From Circinella umbellata (lineage: Eukaryota > Mucoromycota > Mucoromycetes > Mucorales > Lichtheimiaceae): 64,000 nucleotides of DNA. The notes below the pieces were generated by a model, which was not told the DNA's origin, did not search any database, and worked only from the letters and a program-made list of their open reading frames with translations. The stretch spans positions 186,001 through 250,000 of the forward strand of contig JAIWNF010000004.1 of NCBI GenBank assembly GCA_025093555.1. Direction: 5' to 3'. A program made the position numbers and the translations under genes. Positions 1-13,225 of this stretch are shown piece by piece (the stretch's first letter is position 1; every line of letters starts with the position of its first letter).

Positions 1-8
1 AAAACATA

Positions 9-833
9 CAGAGGGTCCCCGTTAATTTCATAGGGCCATTTCTTAATTTTTTTGTGAAAATAAAGGGGTGTGAAAATTAACGGATACTATGAAATTTATT
101 TCCAAGAATGTGCATATATTGAATACTTCAGCTTACTACTGTATACAGTATCTTTTAATGTATCAAAACACGTAATAATTAATAACTTATTTCTATATGA
201 TCGCTCTTAATGCATTTTTGGAACTATTTCTTTTTTATTTGAGCATATCTATGACTTTTTTTAAAAAAATAAAAGCTATATATAATCCCAAGAGATGCAG
301 AGATAATTTATCTATTATATTATTCCATTTTTTCTATATTTCTGCTCTATATATACTAAAACAAAATGACAGTAACCAAATCTAACGTTGGCTTGACAAC
401 TGAACAGTATAGTATTCTGGCTGAGAAAAAAAGACTTAACCCGCGAACCATGACAAACCGATCACTAGCATTATGGGCTAAAAATGGATTCAAGTTGTTT
501 AAGGCACCTGATATTAGTACTATATGCAAAGGCTTAAATCGAGAAAAACAAGAAGAGAATAAACATTGAATAACCTCTTAAGAAAAAACATGCAAATGGC
601 GTAATAAAAAAAGTAACCCATACTGTATACTAATTTAATTACAATCCTTATATTTATCGCATAATTTTTTTTGATTTACATATCCGATGAGGATTCAATG
701 CCGCCAAGTGCTGTGAAAGTGAAATTAAGGGGGATGTGAAAATTTTCTTATGTTATTTTTACCATTCCTTGATTTTTGGTGAAGTTATTGAGGTGTGAAA
801 ATTAACGGATATGAAATTAACGGGGACCCTCTG
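9..833. mobile_element. Non-autonomous pogo/Tigger-like DNA transposon with TA target duplication
   Basis: The two ends are perfect 24-bp inverted repeats (9-32 and 810-833) starting CAGAGGGTCCCCG. Each is flanked outside by TA (7-8 and 834-835), the duplication made by Tc1/mariner/pogo transposases. A subterminal motif GGTGTGAAAATTAACGGATA occurs in the same orientation at 67-86 and 792-811. The 825-bp element holds one short ORF resembling a CENP-B-type DNA-binding segment and no catalytic domain, so it is an internally deleted, non-autonomous copy. Ends and duplication are seen directly; the superfamily is inferred from the TA site and the ORF. Confidence 0.85.
366..569 (+). CDS. CENP-B/pogo-type N-terminal helix-turn-helix fragment (67 aa)
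   Basis: This short ORF lies inside the TA-flanked element. Residues about 9-55 (LTTEQ, then EKKRLNP, LALWAKNGFKL, STICKGL) follow the order of the N-terminal psq/CENP-B-like helix-turn-helix of pogo and Tigger transposases. The second CENP-B helix domain and the DDE catalytic core are absent and the frame stops at residue 67, so it cannot transpose by itself. It could be a dead relic, or a small DNA-binding protein that still recognises the element ends. No splice sites to a further exon were found. The family call is motif recognition by eye; expression is unknown. Confidence 0.5.
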   Translation: MTVTKSNVGLTTEQYSILAEKKRLNPRTMTNRSLALWAKNGFKLFKAPDISTICKGLNREKQEENKH

Positions 834-3500
834 TATGCTTCCAGTCAATTTTGTTTTGTTAACATGAGAGTATGATTTTTTTTTGTTGGGCAAGTATCAC
901 CAAGAAAATTTCGAAAAAAAGTTTCTTTCATTTATATATGGGGGTATTTATCGTGAATGGTATAACTGGTTTTAAATAAGGGAAAACTAACTTATTCAAA
1001 TAAATAGCGTAAAAATAGATCAAAAATTATCTAATTTCAATGATTGTGATGGTAGTTTTTTTTTCTTCAATATCAAGAGCAATTTTTATCTGTGAGATCG
1101 TTCCTTTATTTTCTATCTCGACTTAAATTGTTTAGAAACAAATGTATATTCTTTTACTAATATAAATAAAGTAATTTTACAGAACTCAAGAGTATAGTTA
1201 TTTGATAGCTTCGATAGTCTTTTCTTTATCTTATCTATGATAACATTATGATATCCCTATATAACAATAGTTGATATGATTACCATATTAATAAACATTT
1301 CATAGATTACTCTGTATTCTAGAAAGGAGCTCTATAATCTTACATGATAATATTAGCAGCTAATTAATTGGAACAGTATTTCTATTATTTTCAGGTATCA
1401 ATAATGTATATATATAATAAAACTGAAATAATTTGTGCGTTAGGTATTGTCAACCTTTTTATCGAACAATTACTTCTATATGTATAATTCGTCCTTTATA
1501 TATCTATATATACGTACAATGAGAAAAAATAAGAGAGACCCAAAAACTAGTGAAATTACTATAAAGTATTATTTATCAATAAAGGCTATATCATCCTGCT
1601 TGTAATATATATATAATTATAAGTAGATTATTAAGGCTTTATAGCATATGTATTTAGTGATCGATCCAATGCTATTTTTCAGTGAAAATGTTGATTACAA
1701 TTTACAAAAGAGATTAAACGAATATAAATAAGTAGCAACATTTTACCTAAGAGCGCAAAGTATTTACCAGAAACGACTCTTTAAACAAGTTCCATTGGGC
1801 ATAATAAAGCAGCAAGACTTTTATAGAAACTCAAGACACACAGTTTTATCATGGAAAAACGTTATCCTGTTTTTTTAGCCATAGATATGTACATAGTTAC
1901 AAGCCAATGGCGCAAAACAGCATTATTCATTACTAACTTTGTCGAACTAGGAGACGGATTGTGACAATCAACAATTTTGAATATTTTAACGTTTGAGACG
2001 AATCAAGATTGCATAAACATATTAGAAGTCAGTTTGACATGTTTGGGCTGATAGTAGAGAGCCAAAAAAAAAAAAAAAGAAGAAAAACTTATTATCATGA
2101 TTGAGGACAATCATTTCGATCAAGATAAGTTACTGTTATTTCTATATTTATATACATTAATTCCAATAATTAGAATGTATAATCTTCTTTGCTATCGTCC
2201 CATGATCATGATATATATATAAAGCAAATGAACACCATACGTCAACTGTAAGAAAGATAATATGTAATACAATTATCTAGTAGAATACAAAAATAAGCTT
2301 TTGAACGCAGAACAAATTCAAAAAATTGGGGTTAGTTTATACATCTTTAAGGCATGAGGGAAATGATCCATCCTTCAACGTAACTATCATCTTATTTTTA
2401 TTTTTAAAGAAATGGAAAATACCCAACTTTGTGCAATTTACAAAGCGTGGTAAAAAAAGATAAATAAATGTCATTGTTAACTTTTCCCATATAATGAGAT
2501 ACATTATGGAAGCATCTTTTATATACTTTATCAATCACATTCATCATGGCCAAACATCTTGTAATAGTATTTTAACCTCTCGGATTTTTTTATTGACCGG
2601 ATTCATCCATTTAATGCTGGGCCAGTGCTGTTAGGATATTCTTCTTTTTACAAATCTTTGTTCGTAAATAAAATATCACACGGTCCCAGAAAGAAATAAA
2701 AAGATAACACACGACCTGAGTTTATTTCTTACTAAATTCAAATTTATTATTTCCTTTTTTATACTATTCGAATTTTATGATATCATGATCAGGGTGGAGC
2801 AAAAAAAAAAAAAAACTCTTTTCTTTTTTTCTTTTTGTAGCCCATTTAAACCGAAAACAAAGTTTTACTTGATAAATTACTTTCTCAATTAATCGTTTTA
2901 TAAAGAAAAAGGAACAATGGGCAACAGATTGATCGAAACCTTTTTTTATCATAAAAGAGACACAAGTTTTAACTTTATGGTAATAGATTTTGATGAAACA
3001 TTAATATCACACGGGTTTGATATGCTGACCGAAGAAACGATAATACTGACATCTAATTCGCTCCATAGTTAGTAGTTGTGACACTATAAATTTCCAAATT
3101 TGGGTGAATCTTTGTCAGAAACCGTCCGATAAGACTCAGCTAGGTTCACGTTCAGTACTATCCTACCTGGAGGCTATTTACTTAATTTTTATCAGTCAAT
3201 TGGTGTATCCTTAGGATTGTAAAATAAGAAATAAGCAGGCCGGATCGTCCTTAATTATATGTCTTTGACGCATAAATTATAACTGACAACAAAAAAAGGT
3301 ACAAAAGATACAAAAGATAATAAAAAAGAGTTCTTTATATTTTGTTAGTTTTCATTTTTTTTTTTTGTAATGTTAAATTGTTTTAAAATTTAACGTTTTC
3401 CCAATGATTTTTCTTCTCTCAATTGAATAATTTTTTTTTATCATATAATATTAAGGATATTTGTCTGGTCTGAGGCTAGCAATGACAAATCATGCAAAAC
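834..3500. other. Intergenic, no supported gene
   Basis: About 2.7 kb of AT-rich sequence with homopolymer runs. The few ORFs of about 60 codons have low-complexity AT-driven composition and no recognisable domain. I see no RNA gene or repeat here. Confidence 0.6.
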
Positions 3501-3526
3501 TTTCCCACATCCCCGCCACTGAGTGC

Positions 3527-3585
3527 TATCAAAGATATGCTATCACGTTGCGGAGGAGCAATAGGATCGCCGAGTATATATATAT
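3527..3585 (+). promoter_or_regulatory. GATA-site cluster and TATA stretch upstream of the amine oxidase gene
   Basis: Three GATA cores lie within 18 bp: TATC at 3527-3530, GATA at 3534-3537 and TATC at 3541-3544. A TATA stretch at 3575-3585 lies about 125 bp before the ATG. A CCCCGCC box is nearby at about 3510. GATA factors control nitrogen-source genes in fungi, and amine oxidases release ammonium from amines, so nitrogen control is a reasonable inference. The motifs are seen; their use is not shown. Confidence 0.4.
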
Positions 3586-3709
3586 CGCCTTTTTCCCCAA
3601 TGTGACCCCAAACTACTTTAATTGTTTTTACTTTTCTGCACCACTTATTCTACTTCTTCATTCAAAAAAAAAAAACATATCTTTTTTATAATCTCTTTTA
3701 TTGATCATC

Positions 3710-5942
3710 ATGGCCACTACTGCTAAGGAAATGAAGACTGCTACTGCCGCAACTATCAGCAAGCGACCCTATGCTCACCCTTTGGATCAACTTACTGGCG
3801 ATGAAGTTGTTCAAGTTTCCCAAATCGTTCGTGGTGTCAAGGCTGGAATGAATTTTGTCTTTAACACCATTACTCTTAAGGAGCCTCCTAAATCCGCTAT
3901 GATGTCTTTCCTTGGTTGGGATACTAGCAAACCCCGTGTCACTCAAATTGAACGTGAAGCTTTCGTTATTATTTTGGAAAAGGAATCCATGAACGTTTAT
4001 GAAGCTGTTGTTTCTTTGGATAGTGAAACCATCAAGTCCTGGAAGTATGTTCCCGATGTTCAACCTATTTTGACTATGGATGAAATGTTTGAAGTTGAAG
4101 AACTTGTTCTCAAGGACGAAGGTGTTCAAGCTGAATGTCGCGAATTGGGTATCAAGGATATGTCTCAAGTTTTCTCTGATCCTTGGGCTATTGCTCGTCA
4201 TGTCAACTATCCTGGTCGTAGCAAACGTATGATGCAAGCTTTGATGTACATGCGTACTTGTGAAGATGACAATCAATACGCTCATCCTTTGGACTTTATT
4301 CCTATTATTGGTAAGAATGATGATATTTTATTTTGGACAAGGAAGGATGGACGGATAAAAAGGGACAAAAAAGAAAAAAAAATTGGAAAATATTATATAA
4401 AAAGGGAAGATAAGAGCAAAGAAAAAAAAACTAAAGGAGATTGTTTCGCTATCATGAATTTTAGATCTCGGTAAAATGAAGGTTGTCGCTATTGAACGTA
4501 TCAAGCCAAGAAACAGCAAATTTACTCGTCCTACTATTCCTCAAATGAATCACAACTTTTTGCCTGAATTTATTGGTGAAGAAAACTTCCGTAAGGATAT
4601 CAAGCCTATTGTCATTCAACAGCCTCAAGGTGTCTCATTTACTGTCAAGGGTAACGAAGTTGATTGGCAAAAGTGGAATATGCGCGTCTCTATGAACTAT
4701 CGTGAAGGTCTTGTCATTCACAACGTCAGCTATCAAGATGGTGACGAAAAACGTCCTCTCTTCTACCGTATTGCCATGTCTGAAATGGTTGTTCCTTATG
4801 CCGATCCCAATACACCTCATCACCGTAAACATGCTTTCGATGTCGGAGAATATGGCATGGGGCTGTGTACCAACTCTTTGACTTTGGGTTGCGACTGTCT
4901 TGGTTCCATTTATTATTTCGATGCTTGCTTCAACGACCATGAAGGTAAACCTTTCCATGTCCCTAGCGCTATTTGTATGCACGAAGAAGATGCTGGTATT
5001 TTGTTCAAGCATACCGATTACAGAAATGGCCGTGCTCACACTGTTCGATCCCGCCGTCTTGTTATTTCCCAAATTGTCACTGTTGCCAATTATGATTATG
5101 GTTTGTACTACTACTTTTATCAAGATGGTACCTTCGAATATGAAGTCAAGGCTACTGGCGAACTTAACACTCATGTTTTGGCTGAAGACGAAACTCCTGG
5201 AGATTATGGTGTCATTGTTGCTCCCCAGATCAATGCTCAATACCATCAGCATTTCTTCACCATGCGTATTGATCCTATGATCGATGGTCCTAACAACTCG
5301 GTCGTCCAATATGACAGTTACACTTCGCCCTTCCCAACGGGTCATGAACGCAACAAGTACGGTAACGCTTTCTTGGCCAAGCCCACCATTCTCAAGGATA
5401 CTTTCGAAGCTCAAGCTACTGCCAATTTTGAAACTTCGCGATTCTGGAAGATCATTAACGAAAATCGTGTCCATCCTTATACCAAGGAGCCTGTAGGTTG
5501 GAAGATTATGTCAAATAATATGTCACCATTTTATCCAAGTGAAGAATCGATTGTTGCTCAACGTGCTCCATTTGCCAAGAAGGGTCTCTGGGTTACTCCT
5601 TACAATGAAGATCAAATGTTTGCTGGTGGTTTCTACTGTAATCAATCGGACGGTTCGGATAATCTTGAAGCCTGGGCCAATCGCGAACGTCAAAATGTTC
5701 AAAACACAGATATTGTGGTTTGGCTCACTTTTGCTGTTACCCATTTACCACGCGTTGAAGATTTCCCTGTGATGCCTGTAGAGCATGTAAGCATGATGAT
5801 GAAACCAGCCAATTTCTTCATGGCCAACCCTGGTTTGGATATTGCTCCAAGCAACAAGTCTACCAACAAATCTGTTTATGCTGATGCTAATGTTGCACCA
5901 ACTTCTTCTTGTTGCTCATCCTCGAATGGCAACAAACTTTAA
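3710..5942 (+). CDS. Primary amine oxidase (copper/topaquinone), probably peroxisomal
   Basis: It oxidises primary amines to aldehyde, ammonia and H2O2. Exons are 3710-4310 and 4465-5942, intron 4311-4464 (GTAAGA...TTTTAG), giving 692 aa, a usual length for fungal copper amine oxidases. ATG 3710 is chosen because it opens a long family-like N-terminus; a TTG 9 bp upstream is not credible. The topaquinone precursor is Tyr410 in the N-Y-D-Y motif, the catalytic-base Asp is about 326 in FDVGEYGMG, and the copper ligands are His461 and His463 (HQH) and His627 (THLPRVEDFP). All key residues are present, so it should be active. There is no signal peptide. The C-terminus ends in NKL, a variant of the PTS1 peroxisomal signal, which fits the location of several fungal amine oxidases. 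The promoter has clustered GATA sites. Confidence 0.95.
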
Positions 5943-7605
5943 ATAATATATATATATTTCCCTTTTTTTCACGTATCTTGTACATATACCCTTATATACA
6001 CGCACAAAAGTCTTTTTTTCCCCTTACTAATTCATCGATACGTAACATAAAAAAATATCATGTAATTTATCTTTTACAAAAATAAAGAAAGCACTCATAT
6101 TTATATTTCATTCTTCAAAGAAAGTAATTTGTATGGCTTTGATTGAGAGGGTAATTCGACTTGTTGATATATTAAAAAAAGCTTTTTTTAACGAAGTTTG
6201 TATGTTTAGATATAGTGACTTTCTAAACTACTTGTAATAAGTAGATGATAAATTATAGCATGTTGCGAATTAACTTTTGTGCTTTTTTTAAGTGTAACGA
6301 CTAATAAAAGCTTTTAATCCACCGAGGAAAAAAATGCTGGTCTTCTAGTAATTTTTTTTTTTCATTACGTACATTACATTACCAAAAATATGTGTTAAGT
6401 GTGAACAGTATTTCTTCTGATTAGGATTGGAAATATCATTTCTTCAGAAAGAACTTGTCAAAATAATATAAAACACCGTAGCGTGTGAGTTTTCGTAATT
6501 CAAAGTACTTGTATTATCACATCCCATTAATTTCGACTAATTTTTTTTAATGTTCTTATATATTCTATATATAACTCGCTGGTAGCCTTTCGGGTCCTTA
6601 TATATTACAGTAAACTTTTATATGTACGTACGTACGTAGAAACAAATAAGCAGACAAAAAATTCTGGTTGTGAACATAATATTTTATAATTTATGGGTTT
6701 CATCTTAATAGTATTATTTTATCATTGTCAACACGGGTCATACGTAGTGACTATATATTTGGATTTGCACAAGCCAGTACAAAACCATTCGCTAGTGCTT
6801 TTTAGTATCTTTATTGATATTCTTCCCATGTGTTTTATTAGTATTCCAAACGTACTAGATAGTATAAAGCAATTTGGTGTGTTGATTTTGATGAAGAAAA
6901 AGAAGAAAATTGTAACTAGGTATCTTATTGAATTTACTGTATTGGAAAAATATTACCTGTATGATCACACCATCAACTAACTTTATTGTCATTAAATAAA
7001 AATACGTATAAATGTTTTTTTTAACAAAATAATGTGCTATATTATGGAACATTTACTCATTTAATAACAGTAGTACCTACTTGACATTTTCATGATGATT
7101 AATAAAAATGAAAAAAATGTATCTCATATATATATATATATATATTGCAACTGTACTTTATATTATTACAAGTATATTGTAATAGCTTAATTATGTATAT
7201 TTATGTACTAATATTAGTTTAAATACAAAGTGCATACATGGTATCATTGAAATATAAGATAAATATAGGTATGTCAATCCTAAAGCATAAATGATAATTA
7301 CAGCCAACGCGATATTTAAAGATTCTATTTCATCGTACCACTCATAGTACCTACCAGGATCTGACTGGATATTGTTGTTAATTATAAACATAGACTTTAT
7401 ATAATTCTTATGGATGCTGAAAATAATAGTGAACGCTAAGTATTGTAATATTCATGATGGTTTGACGCATTAATGAACAAGAAAAATAGTTGACACATGA
7501 AAAAAAGAAAGTCAGCGCCCCGAACAATTTTTTTTTTGTGTCGTTTTTTTTTTTTCCTTTACCTTCTTTTTTTTTTACAGTTTCAAAGAATAGCTATAAA
7601 AAAAC
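5943..7605. other. Intergenic between amine oxidase and Seb1-like gene
   Basis: AT-rich spacer of 1.66 kb. The ORFs here are short and lack domains. A (AT)n run lies at about 7129-7145. Pyrimidine-rich and TTTTTTTT tracts at about 7530-7575 lie just upstream of the next start codon and probably belong to its promoter. Confidence 0.55.
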
Positions 7606-10600
7606 ATGACGGATTCATGGGATCGTGCATTATTCGATAAGGAGCTCAAATCAATCTTAGACAAAAAGCTTCCAGTATCAGCGTCTAAAATTACATCACT
7701 TCAAGCTTTGGCCATTTCTCATCCTCAAGTAAAGTAGAAAGAAAAAAAAAGTTTTAATTATTGATCACGTTAGCCTAAGAAAGAAAAAAAAAAGCCATTA
7801 TGTCGAAATCATTAACCTGGATATATGCGTGTGTTGTATAGCATCATAACTATATCGTTCATTGCATTATTCGATTCATTGAAACAGCACCTCCGGATTA
7901 CCGGTTAGCAGGTTTATATGTAGTAGATGCAATATCACGAGCAGTTCACAAGTTAATACGAAAGAATAACGAACATGATAATCGAAAACCTGTTGAAGCA
8001 GAAGGATATATTCGCCGTTTTGGGATTGTATTAAAGGACGAATCATTGGAAGGTTGTTTTGAACATTGTTCTACAAAGGATAAGGTGAGATATTTTATAT
8101 AATTTTTTCTTACCGGATTATATATTCTTATGGTACACATATACACCTCATACACACCACAAGGGATATCAATGGTAAAGATAAAAGAGAAAGAGAATTT
8201 ATGTGTTAGTAGAGGTGATTATTTATGTTGTCAAAGAAAAAGCACACCTCTCAATTCTTTTTTTTTTTCGCTCTGCTCTTTTATCTTTTTGTCTCGATGT
8301 CACTTTCTCTCCATCTTCATGTTTATTACGACTTCTTTTGCTCATGTCCTTTTTGGAGATGTAAGAGTGAAAGGACGCACGGGTTTGTTTTTTCTTACTC
8401 TTGATGCCAAAGGGCATTCTTTCCTATCCAGATGATAGAATATACATACATTCTCATATTCATAACACATTTCCTATAATTTACACACATATACACCAAC
8501 TCCTGTCACATGCACAAAAAAAATGACCCAAAATAATAACACAACAAATATTATATTAATAAAATATAGGAAAAAGTCAAAAAGACACTCGACATCTGGG
8601 AACAGGGAGGTATTTACTCCAAAGATTTGACTCAATTTTTAAAGCAATCATTCATGAAAAAAGATACTTCTGGAGCGACCAAACTTCCCCCTAACTCTAC
8701 TATTACAAATACAACAAGCTTTCTTTCAAGTGGTAATGTTGAAGAACAACAACAAATGAGTACAGGTGCATATTCTTTTTTATTATTGTTTTTGTCATTC
8801 TTATTAGTGAAATATAAAAGAAAAATTTGCGCATTTATCATTATGCGGATAAAAAGAAACATGTACAAATGGATGAATGGGGTGAATATGGACAATTTGG
8901 ATATCTGAAAATTTTAGGAAAGAAAGAAAGCTTTTCTATTTTTTCCAACACAAACTTACGTGCCCAAATAGTTGGTGCAAAAAAAGGGGGAGAGGGATAA
9001 ACTAATTTGAAAAAGAGGAGAGCGTGGATCAAAGAGCAAGGACGGAAGAAGGGAAAAGAAATGCGCATGGATTATTTGAAATTTCGTGTTGTTAAATAAA
9101 ACCATTGTTTTTTTATTTTGTTTATAATAGCACCGACACCGGCAGCCGATGCCGAGTCGTTATTGGCACGATTGTCGTCACTGACTAGTGGTGGCCTTAA
9201 CCTCGGTAACTTAGCAGCAGCCATTCCTAATGTTCCTCCATCACAATCGTTGTTACCATCGCAATCGCTGCAACAACCGCCACAACCACCGCCACCTTCT
9301 ACTGATACTGCAGGTCTTCCCCCTTCTTTGGTTCGAATACTTGGGATCAATAATGATTCGCCTTTATCTACACCAGCACCTGTTGCACCACAATTATCCA
9401 TGGCAGCAATCGAACCACAATCCCAACTTCCACATCAACAATCAAATTATACCGGTACGATGCCTCCGCAGCAAACCTCATATCAACCAAACGTGAGTAG
9501 TAACCTTGTAGTAGATCCTCGTATAAGATCACAAGCTGCATCGCAACCGACTGTCGATCCACGTATGCAATCAAAGAATGCCAACAATACACCATTGGGT
9601 GCTCGGGGTACTCAAGTGAACATGTTACCTCCTCAACAAACACGTTCAAGACCATCCCGATGGAATCGAGATACGAGCAACAATAATAATAATCCTGCAC
9701 AACAACAACAACAATTGTTACCGTCGGTTCATTCTCAAAATAATAGGAGAATAATGCGAGATAGTTGGCCAGAGTCATCAACTACAGATGAACGTGATCG
9801 TCGCCAGCAACGTCAATCATCACCAGCATCACCAAGACAACACGATCGTCAATTGAGACGTAGAACAAGTTTACCAGGTCCTATTTCAGATCCCTCGTTG
9901 CCAAAAGGAAGTATTCGAGGTAATAAAGATTTTATTTTTTCTATTTTATCAAAGTATTAAAACTTTTTATTTTTTTTTACTATAATAGTGGTAACTCGTA
10001 CATTATTTGTCGGTCCACTTCCGGGATGGTTTGGTAAGGAAGATGTAGCCGAAATTTTTGAGAAATATGGCGAAGTACACAGCATTATTGTAAGTTTCAA
10101 TTCACTTTATGCTTTTCTAAAAACCCACAGGATCACTAACTTTATTATTAGGTGAGTAAAAAACAAAAATCAAGAGTCAACGCATTTTTGAAATATACAA
10201 AGCGCTCGAGTTTAGAAGCTGCTAAACTTGGTACAACCGATCTCACTATTGAAAATACCCAAGTAAAGGTAAGTTTTGTCTTAAAGTTACTAGTTCCTTT
10301 GTTCTTTTATCTATTTATCGATATCTTTCGTTCTTCGCTTTTTTTTTAAAAAAAAAAAGTAACTATACACAAAACACTTAATTCACATACACATATATAC
10401 AAACATATACATAAAATTTTAAATTTATATAAATAAATAAATAAAAAGGTGAATTATGGATTTGGATTTGGTCCTCGTAAACTATTTGATTATGAACAAG
10501 GTGTATCAATCATTCCATTAAATGAATTATCTCAAGATGAAAAATCGAATCTGGTAACAGCACCCATTGGTGGATTTCAAGGATTACCTGTTCATGATCA

Positions 10601-11174
10601 AATGACTATTGAAGAGCCTGAAGTAGAATATCGTCCTGAATGGAAAATTGATGAAAAAATAAGTAATACAACACCAACAGCAGGAAAAGGAATTGCTGGC
10701 GGTGGTGGCGGAGGAGGACGAAGAACGCATAGTAATAACGACAATGATGGAGAAGGGAGAGGACATCGAGGAGGCCGTCGTAAACGTCGAAGGTTTGATT
10801 CAAATGATGATGATAATGATCAGCATTATAATCGAAGCCATCATAATCAACAATCAGAGCAGCAGCAGCAGCATCAACAACCACAGAATACAGTCTTTGA
10901 TCCTGCTTTGCTACAGGAAATAGGAGGTGTAGCTGGGTGGTTTGCTCCTCAACAACAACACCGACCAGTACCGCTACCGCCATCTCAACTTCAATTGCAA
11001 CAGCATCAAGAAACTTCCAATATACCACCCAATTTCTTTTTTGATATGCAGCAGCAACTTAATCAACAAGAACAACAAATGCAACAAGAGAACCATTGGG
11101 GTAGGAATCAAGGAGGAAGGGTGGAACCAGCCCATTATCAACAATCACCCAATAACAATCATAACTATTCTTAA
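7606..11174 (+). CDS. CID-RRM RNA-binding transcription termination factor (Seb1/Nrd1 family)
   Basis: It probably couples the RNA polymerase II C-terminal tail to nascent RNA for termination or 3'-end processing, in the nucleus. Exons: 7606-7728, 7842-8084, 8570-8765, 9131-9919, 9989-10089, 10152-10268, 10449-11174; all phases close, giving 764 aa. Residues 1 to about 150 form the CTD-interacting domain (APPDYRLAGLYVVDAI, then FGIVLKDE and DIWEQGGIY). A Q/N/P/S-rich linker follows (about 190-445). Residues about 452-540 form an RRM (RNP2-like TLFVGPL, degenerate RNP1 NAFLKYT), followed by the family block GFGPRKLFDYEQG and GGFQGLPVHDQMTIEEPE. The C-terminus is Gly/Arg then Gln-rich. This order is that of S. 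pombe Seb1, yeast Nrd1 and animal SCAF4/8. Exon 1 begins at the first ATG after a pyrimidine-rich leader. Confidence 0.92.
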
Positions 11175-13225
11175 AAAAAAACTTCCAAGGTTGATTACTT
11201 TTCAAAAAGAATACACAGAGCTGTATTTTATACATTATAATTTTACTACACAAGAAAAATAATAAAAAATTGCATATTTCAATTTCTTCCGAACATAATA
11301 ATAGCGCAGCAACTTACATTTAACTCCATATTTTGAATTGGGGACCATCGGGAAGATCAAATTGAATTATACCAAAAGTAAATTGTAATTAAACCGAATT
11401 GAAAAAAAAAACGAACATGAGTGAGATGGAGCAAGGAACATCTGTTTATACATTTCTATACGCCATCCATATAGGAATAATAATAATAATAATCTTGTTT
11501 ATAATTGTTCTCTCCATTAAGTTAGCTCAACGCAGCACGTCCAGAGACTTGTGAACCGTTGTCAAATGGAGTATTTTCCACTGTTGATGTTTATTGGGTC
11601 TTTCTCAGTCCACCGTCAAAAAAAAATCAATACAAAGTTAAAGCAAAGCTTCATAAAGAATAGAAAGAGGTGATACACGATGTTAGCCTCATCGTGTAAT
11701 ACAGTAAACATGGTCTGATTTTCTTTTAGCTTTCACGATGGTTGATAATAGAATGATCTGATGAAGTTGATTGAATTTCAAGCGTTGAAAGCCCACTACG
11801 TAATAACTATATATGATAGAAGCTTTAAATTGACTAAAAAGAACAAAGTAGAGTCACCATTTTTGTGAAAAGAATGTAAATATTAAGCAACATAAATATC
11901 AAATCATGATTCTCATAAGGCGATTATTTATCAATAACGAACCTCGTAAAATTGGAAGTTGATATCATAATCACTTAAGTTCTAAAGTTTTTATTGTTCC
12001 TCAGATGAATTGATAGTTGATTCCAGTAACATATTTTTCTTATAGTAATGCTATTTCCATGTACCCTAACCGTATGTTGATGGATGTGACTAAATAATTT
12101 GTCTCGTTATTTCAATGGGTATATATTACTTACACAAAATAAAATAAAGTAATTCATAATAATTTCTGCGTTAATCCCTGTCAAAATATGTCTCCACGCC
12201 CACGTGTACTGTACTAATAGATGCATTAAAACAATTATTCATCAGTTAGTTATAGGGGGAAGCTTGTTAAAATAAATATATGCTGTTAAAATAAATTTAT
12301 CCTTGATACGTAAAATAAAAAGGAAACAAAAATAATAGAATTTATCTTGTGAGATAGTTTACAATGAAGATTAAGTATCTTTTCAGGCGTTAGTTATCAC
12401 GTTTAAAATTTTATGATTTTTATTATATCTCTATAATCCAGCATCTGTTAAGACACATTGATTGAGACGGTTCAGAAAAATAAAAATGTATATAAAGAAC
12501 CCTGTTGGGGACAGGGAAAATGCTTTAAAGAATAGAGACAATCGTAAATACTAGAGTTCATGGGTTTCAGCTCATGTTTATTGTGGAGAACGTTAAACAG
12601 AAAAATTGTATGATAAGAATAAGATTAATAAAAAAAGAGAAGAAGAAAACAAGACGTAGGAATGAAATAAAGCACAAAGGAATGTGTTTACTGGGGACTA
12701 AAATATGAAGAAGTAGAAGGTACATAGGCATATTTAATCATTTAGCCAGGTTGTTCTTCTGAAGGGGATCAATCCATTTTGTTAATGCAACACCTGGGTT
12801 TCGTTAGTTATAAGAAGCAACCTCGCGGCAGGTATTCTAAATAGGCATACACGTATAAATAACATTGTCGGTCAATTTAAACGTCATCATCAACGTTATG
12901 TATTATAAGGGTAACAAACAGTAAAAATAAAGTAATAAACTTACTCTATGATTCCATTCTACTTTATTGTCCTGGTAACAAAATCCAAAGATAGCTCATC
13001 AAACTTGACGCCAAGGGCAATTTCTAATAAACACAATATAAGAAAATGCAGATAAGTAAATAGATTTTGTCTTTTGACAATTTTCTTTGTTTTATAATAA
13101 TAATATTAATAATAACATACCGATTATGTGACATTTATCTTGAACAATCAATATCTCGCTATCATAGGATACTATATACTATAAATAAAAAGAGGATACA
13201 TTGGTAATTATTGCTTGTTTGTGTA
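11175..13225. other. Intergenic, no supported gene
   Basis: About 2 kb, AT-rich, without an ORF worth keeping. It contains a short hairpin at 12500-12516 (CCCTGT-loop-ACAGGG) whose surroundings resemble a site at 30319-30337, and then runs into the 87-bp satellite. Confidence 0.55.

Noticed and set aside
3461..3691. 76-codon ORF just upstream of the amine oxidase
   Set aside because: It covers the promoter with GATA and TATA motifs, and its composition is not protein-like.
4635..5474. 279-codon ORF antisense to the amine oxidase
   Set aside because: It is the reverse-frame shadow of a well-supported exon and has no domain.
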